From NCBI GenBank assembly GCA_020161935.1, contig JAIUNI010000005.1, positions 248,001 through 312,000 on the forward strand: a stretch of 64,000 nucleotides of DNA, read 5' to 3'. Origin of the DNA: Chloroflexota bacterium (GTDB lineage Bacteria; Chloroflexota; Anaerolineae; Aggregatilineales; Phototrophicaceae). The notes under the pieces were generated by a model. It was not told the origin of the DNA, did not search any database, and saw only the letters and a program-made list of their open reading frames with translations. The stretch's first letter is position 1, and each line of letters starts with the position of its first letter. Below are positions 60,588 through 64,000 of this stretch, piece after piece. Both the position numbers and the translations under genes were made by a program.

Positions 60588-61544
60588 ATGACAGATGAAC
60601 GCTTTTTGGTGACAGGTGCGCTGGGTTGTATCGGCGCGTGGACGGTCAAACGGTTGGTGGATGAAGGCACTGTTGTTTGGACGTATGACTTGGGCAGCAG
60701 CAACCACCGTTTGAAATTGATTATGGATGATGAGTCGTTAGAAAAAGTCAATCTTGTGTCGGGTGACATCACCGATTTCGACTCGTTTGATCGTGTGGTC
60801 GCTGAGAACGGCATCACCCACATTGTCCACCTCGCAGCCTTTCAGGTGCCGTTTGTACGTGCGGAGCCAGTACTGGGCGCGAAGGTTAATTTGGTCGGTA
60901 TGTCGGTTGTTTTAGAGTCAGCGAAGCGCCACCTCGACCAGATACGCGGCCTTGCTTATGCCAGTTCCGCCGCTGTTTATGGCCCACCCGGACAGGGATT
61001 TCAGACAACATCCCTCTACGGCATCCATAAACAGGCGAAAGAAGGCATGGCGCGGATTTATTCGCAGGATTACGGGCTGCACGCCGTTGGGCTGCGACCG
61101 CACACCGTTTATGGGCCGGGGCGCGATCAAGGTATGACCTCGACACCGACTAAGGCAATGCTTGCAGCCGCTGTCGGTCGCCCGTATCAGATCACATTCG
61201 GCGGCACGATTGTTATGGAACACGCCGACGATATGGCGCAGGTGTTCATTGATGCGGCGCGTGCCAAACCGGAACGGGCAGGGGCATATGATGTCGGTGG
61301 TAACACGGTCGCGGTTGAGGAAATCGTCAACGCGATTAATACCGCTGCGCCGGAGATGGCCGGTCAAGTTACCTACAACCCCACACCGCTGCCGGTATCC
61401 TCGACCCAAGAGGAACAACCGCTTCACCAGTTACTCGGCAAGTTGAACTGGCGACCGCTGGGTGAGGGTGTCCGCCAGACAATTGAACACTTTAAGAAGG
61501 CCGTCAGCAGCAATCGGATTGATGTCGAACGGGCGATTACATAG
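60588..61544 (+). CDS. NAD-dependent sugar epimerase/dehydratase
   Basis: The 318-residue protein is an extended SDR: TGALGCIGAWTVKRL cofactor motif, HLAAFQVPFVRAEP, the catalytic YGIHKQAKEG (Tyr-x-x-x-Lys), and LRPHTVYGPGRDQGMTS, the usual substrate region of nucleotide-sugar or sugar-acid epimerases. The reaction can be 4-epimerisation or a related step. The cluster context points to sugar or sugar-acid degradation and not to envelope sugar synthesis. Confidence 0.9.
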   Translation: MTDERFLVTGALGCIGAWTVKRLVDEGTVVWTYDLGSSNHRLKLIMDDESLEKVNLVSGDITDFDSFDRVVAENGITHIVHLAAFQVPFVRAEPVLGAKVNLVGMSVVLESAKRHLDQIRGLAYASSAAVYGPPGQGFQTTSLYGIHKQAKEGMARIYSQDYGLHAVGLRPHTVYGPGRDQGMTSTPTKAMLAAAVGRPYQITFGGTIVMEHADDMAQVFIDAARAKPERAGAYDVGGNTVAVEEIVNAINTAAPEMAGQVTYNPTPLPVSSTQEEQPLHQLLGKLNWRPLGEGVRQTIEHFKKAVSSNRIDVERAIT

Positions 61545-61568
61545 CCTAATTTGTAAGGGAGAACACGG

Positions 61569-62957
61569 GTGTCGTTAGTCGGGCTTGATCTCGGTACGTC
61601 GTTTATCAAGGCAGGGGTCTTGGATATGGAGACACTTCAAGTGAATCATGTCCAACGGATACCCTTTCCTGATCCGCTGCCGGTTCTTCCTGCGTCGTAC
61701 CGCGAGTTTGATCCCGCCAAAATCATGTCAGCCGTGCATCAGTTGCTCAAGGAGATTGCGCCTTTCGCGGGTGATTGTGAGGGCATCATCATGTGTACCC
61801 AGATGCACGGCGTTGTCTTTACGACTGCTGATGGCGAAGCGCGTTCCAACCTGACGACATGGCAAGATCAGCGCGTGCTGGATCAGCATCCATCCGGCAG
61901 CGGCACGTACTTCGATGTCATGAGAGCGCACCTTACAACTGATGAGTTACGCCAACTCGGTAATGAGTTACGGGCTGGCTTGCCGGCCGGGCTTTTCTTC
62001 TGGATGGCCGAACAGGGTAAGCTGCCCGCTCGTGACATTGTTCCCGCTTCTCTTGCTGATTTTGTGATCGCGAACCTTTGTCACTGCCGTCCATCAACCG
62101 AGATTACGAACGCGATGGCACACGGGCTGCTGGACTTGGATATGATGGATTGGCACACGGACATTATTCAGAAGCTCGGCTTGTCGGGGCTTGCCTTACC
62201 GGAGATTTTACCCCACGGCGCGGTTGCAGGTTGGCTTGATTGGAACGGTCGGCGTGTGCCTTGTTACACACCTGTGGGTGACTATCAATGTTCGATTGTC
62301 GGGGCGCTGCTTCAAGATGATGAACTCTCGCTGAATATTTCCACCGGCTCACAGGTCAGTATGCTTAAATCATCGGCTGAGTTTGGGAACTTTCAAACTC
62401 GCCCGTTTTTTGATGGTCGCTTCTCAAATACGGTTACTCATATTCCGGCTGGGCGGGCGCTGAATGCGCTGCTCAAACTGTTCTCGGAGCTGGCGGTGTC
62501 TCAAGGCGTAGAACTGGCTGATACATGGGCGTATATCACCCGTGCCGCAGCGCAGGTCGCGTCGCCCAAGCTGCAAACTAATCTCGCGTTTTATAACAGT
62601 GCAATTGGTGATGAAGGCAGCTTCGCTCATCTGCGGGAAGATGAAATGACAATCGGGCATGTTTTCCGCGCGGCCTTTCAAAGCATGGCGGAAAACTATT
62701 TCATGTTCGCCAATCGGTTGTCACCGGAAAAGAACTGGAGTCGCTTGGTGTTTTCTGGCGGACTGGTTCAAAAAATAGATTTATTACGGCAGTTGATTTG
62801 TGACCAGTTCAACATGGAGTTCCGGTTGTCGCCGGTGCAGGAAGATACGCTGCTCGGTTTGATGACGCTCGGCTTGGCCTTTACCGGACGGACGAGTTCC
62901 GTTAGCGAGGCAACCGCCCGATTGACGGAAGCCTATAACGTGGGCATGGTGGTATAA
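61569..62957 (+). CDS. FGGY-family carbohydrate kinase
   Basis: The 462-residue kinase starts at a GTG with GGGAGAACACGG upstream. Seen: VGLDLGTSFIKAGVLDME (phosphate 1), CTQMHGVVF, TWQDQR, LSLNISTGSQVS and LVFSGGLVQKIDLLRQLI, the FGGY pattern. It phosphorylates a sugar or sugar alcohol. Sedoheptulokinase and gluconokinase are close relatives by the MHG and WQDQR motifs, but the substrate cannot be named. It follows the epimerase with a 24-base gap. Confidence 0.92.
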   Translation: MSLVGLDLGTSFIKAGVLDMETLQVNHVQRIPFPDPLPVLPASYREFDPAKIMSAVHQLLKEIAPFAGDCEGIIMCTQMHGVVFTTADGEARSNLTTWQDQRVLDQHPSGSGTYFDVMRAHLTTDELRQLGNELRAGLPAGLFFWMAEQGKLPARDIVPASLADFVIANLCHCRPSTEITNAMAHGLLDLDMMDWHTDIIQKLGLSGLALPEILPHGAVAGWLDWNGRRVPCYTPVGDYQCSIVGALLQDDELSLNISTGSQVSMLKSSAEFGNFQTRPFFDGRFSNTVTHIPAGRALNALLKLFSELAVSQGVELADTWAYITRAAAQVASPKLQTNLAFYNSAIGDEGSFAHLREDEMTIGHVFRAAFQSMAENYFMFANRLSPEKNWSRLVFSGGLVQKIDLLRQLICDQFNMEFRLSPVQEDTLLGLMTLGLAFTGRTSSVSEATARLTEAYNVGMVV

Positions 62958-62966
62958 AAATATTGG

Positions 62967-63012
62967 TATCAAATATGACAGCACAGCACCTAAACCAAGA
63001 CCGTATTTGATA
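62967..63012. promoter_or_regulatory. 9-bp inverted repeat between kinase and transporter genes
   Basis: TATCAAATA (62967-62975) is repeated inverted as TATTTGATA (63004-63012) across 28 bases. It could be an attenuator-type stem or an operator; it separates the cytoplasmic enzymes from the transport genes. Confidence 0.4.
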
Positions 63013-63128
63013 TGTCGGTTCGAGCTAAAAAGAAACTAATTTTGAAGGGGGTGATGTTTCAGTAGACGATCAAAAAATTACCCAATCGTTCAGCCTGATT
63101 AAATTTTTTGGATATAGAGAGGAATCTG

Positions 63129-64000
63129 ATGAGTAATCAAAATTCACCCAAAAAGAGCAATATTAGCCGTCGCGATTTTCTAAAGATGGGTTCGACTGCC
63201 GCTGCTGGGGTCTCTGCTGCCGCGCTGCCTAAGATTCACTTCCCGAACTTCATCCGCCAGAGCAAGATGGAATTGAACTTCCTGACATGGTTCTGGACAG
63301 AACCGGGTCGTGGTGATGCGTGGCGTGCCATGATCCAGAAGTTCCACGAAGCGCAGTCGGATATTCATATTAACGAGAGCGGCTACGGCGAAAACGACTA
63401 CTTCCAGCAAATTCTCATTCAAGCCCGTTCAGGCCGTATCGATGGCGACCTCTTTACCCAGACCCCCGACGGCTTTTTGCGCCTGATGAACGCCGGACAT
63501 ACGATATCGCTCGAAGATGTTGTTAAGAAGGCGGGCGTAACCCTCAGCAAAGCACAGGATATGCTCCGTAAGGACGGCGAAGTCAACGGTCTGGACATCG
63601 TGACCGTGCGCTTCGGTTTGGTCTATAACAAGGCCATGTTCGACAAAGCGGGTGTGACCGAACCCACCGACCTCGATAATTGGGTTGAAATCGCCACCGC
63701 CCTGACCGACCGCCCGAACCAGTTCGGTATCTACTCGCCGCACATGGCTTCCGAACCCTTCACCGTTTGGTTCACCCTGCAACAGTGGGCCGTTCTGTAT
63801 GATGGCGTGTGGGCAGAAGGCAAGAAGCCGCTGCTGACCTCCGATCCGGTCATCAATGGCATGAAGCTGTTCAAGACTATGTACGACAACGCCATGCCAC
63901 AGGGTACGGATGTCGGTACGGCGAACCAGATGGTCGCGACCTCGCGTATCGCTCAGGATATGGTCGTGTCGGCTGCCGTCAACCAGTGGAAGACCAACAC
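63129..64000 (+). CDS. Tat-exported ABC sugar-binding protein (3'-truncated by window edge)
   Basis: The frame is open to the end of the window. The N-terminus has a perfect Tat signal (SRRDFLKMGSTAAAG), then a family 1 extracellular solute-binding domain: MELNFLTWFWTEPGRGDAWRAMIQKFHEAQSDIHINESGYGENDYFQQILIQARSG, and later GLVYNKAMFDKAGVTEPTDLDNWVEIATAL. Such proteins bind a sugar or oligosaccharide outside the membrane for an ABC importer (CUT1 type). A good ribosome binding site GAGAGGA precedes the ATG. The permease genes should follow outside the window. Confidence 0.92.
   Translation, partial: MSNQNSPKKSNISRRDFLKMGSTAAAGVSAAALPKIHFPNFIRQSKMELNFLTWFWTEPGRGDAWRAMIQKFHEAQSDIHINESGYGENDYFQQILIQARSGRIDGDLFTQTPDGFLRLMNAGHTISLEDVVKKAGVTLSKAQDMLRKDGEVNGLDIVTVRFGLVYNKAMFDKAGVTEPTDLDNWVEIATALTDRPNQFGIYSPHMASEPFTVWFTLQQWAVLYDGVWAEGKKPLLTSDPVINGMKLFKTMYDNAMPQGTDVGTANQMVATSRIAQDMVVSAAVNQWKTN

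Noticed and set aside
1..64000. tRNA or rRNA genes
   Set aside because: No cloverleaf with a GTTCGA-type T loop and no rRNA-like sequence was seen in the intergenic regions; a dedicated covariance search was not possible.

Overview
The window reads as one stretch of a moderately GC-rich bacterial chromosome, most likely a member of the Chloroflexota (Anaerolineae-like). This is inferred, not proven, from a membrane glycosyltransferase-glycosidase fusion, a multi-GAF membrane histidine kinase, a stand-alone B12-binding mutase subunit paired with MeaB, ubiquinone-type genes without the rest of a ubiquinone pathway, Tat-exported sugar-binding proteins and many dispersed palindromic repeats. No rRNA, tRNA or CRISPR array was found.

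Layout. 1-1.5 kb: translation genes (rpsA tail, rpsU, infA). 1.5-4.1 kb: a glycosyltransferase-like membrane protein fused to a glycosidase domain. 4.1-12.1 kb (minus strand): late quinone-biosynthesis genes ubiX, ubiE, ubiA and ubiD, interspersed with a flavin-binding protein, two uncharacterised envelope proteins, a P-loop kinase and an RNHCP zinc protein. 12.2-13.4 kb: an IS200/IS605-type element carrying only a frameshifted tnpB, with matching hairpins at both ends. 13.5-15.6 kb: SDR, Nudix hydrolase and methyltransferase. 15.6-16.7 kb: a gene-free island of short repeats. 16.7-20.1 kb: an exported beta-propeller protein, a YcaQ-type DNA glycosylase and a Mut7-C RNase. 20.2-26.3 kb: the heat-shock cluster hrcA, grpE, dnaK, dnaJ, prmA, with terminators that split it into several transcription units. 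26.5-29.1 kb: thioredoxin and a sorbosone-dehydrogenase/PKD protein. 29.1-33.3 kb: a 1400-residue sensor kinase. 33.5-36.1 kb: B12-binding mutase subunit, meaB and prs. 36.1-40.2 kb: THUMP methyltransferase and secA. 40.3-46.9 kb: small membrane proteins, adenosine deaminase, MBL hydrolase, SDR, aldose epimerase and a YbaK deacylase. 46.9-52.8 kb (minus strand): pfkA and a dnaE interrupted by an in-frame intein. 53.1-55.5 kb: a Met-rich exported protein, mutM and a membrane-anchored protein. 55.5-56.7 kb: a repeat-rich intergenic region with a MITE-like element. 56.7-64 kb: a sugar or sugar-acid catabolic cluster (GntR regulator, Ldh2-type oxidoreductase, SDR, 2-hydroxyacid dehydrogenase, epimerase, FGGY kinase, Tat-exported ABC binding protein that runs off the window).

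The most interesting signals are the DnaE intein, which sits four residues away from the cyanobacterial split-intein site; the glycosyltransferase-glycosidase fusion; the catabolic cluster with its own promoter and operator-like palindrome and an SDR that lacks the catalytic lysine; the lone TnpB element; the MITE-like repeat; and a recurrent extended -10 promoter (TGnTATAAT). All function calls are from reading motifs; no database search was run.
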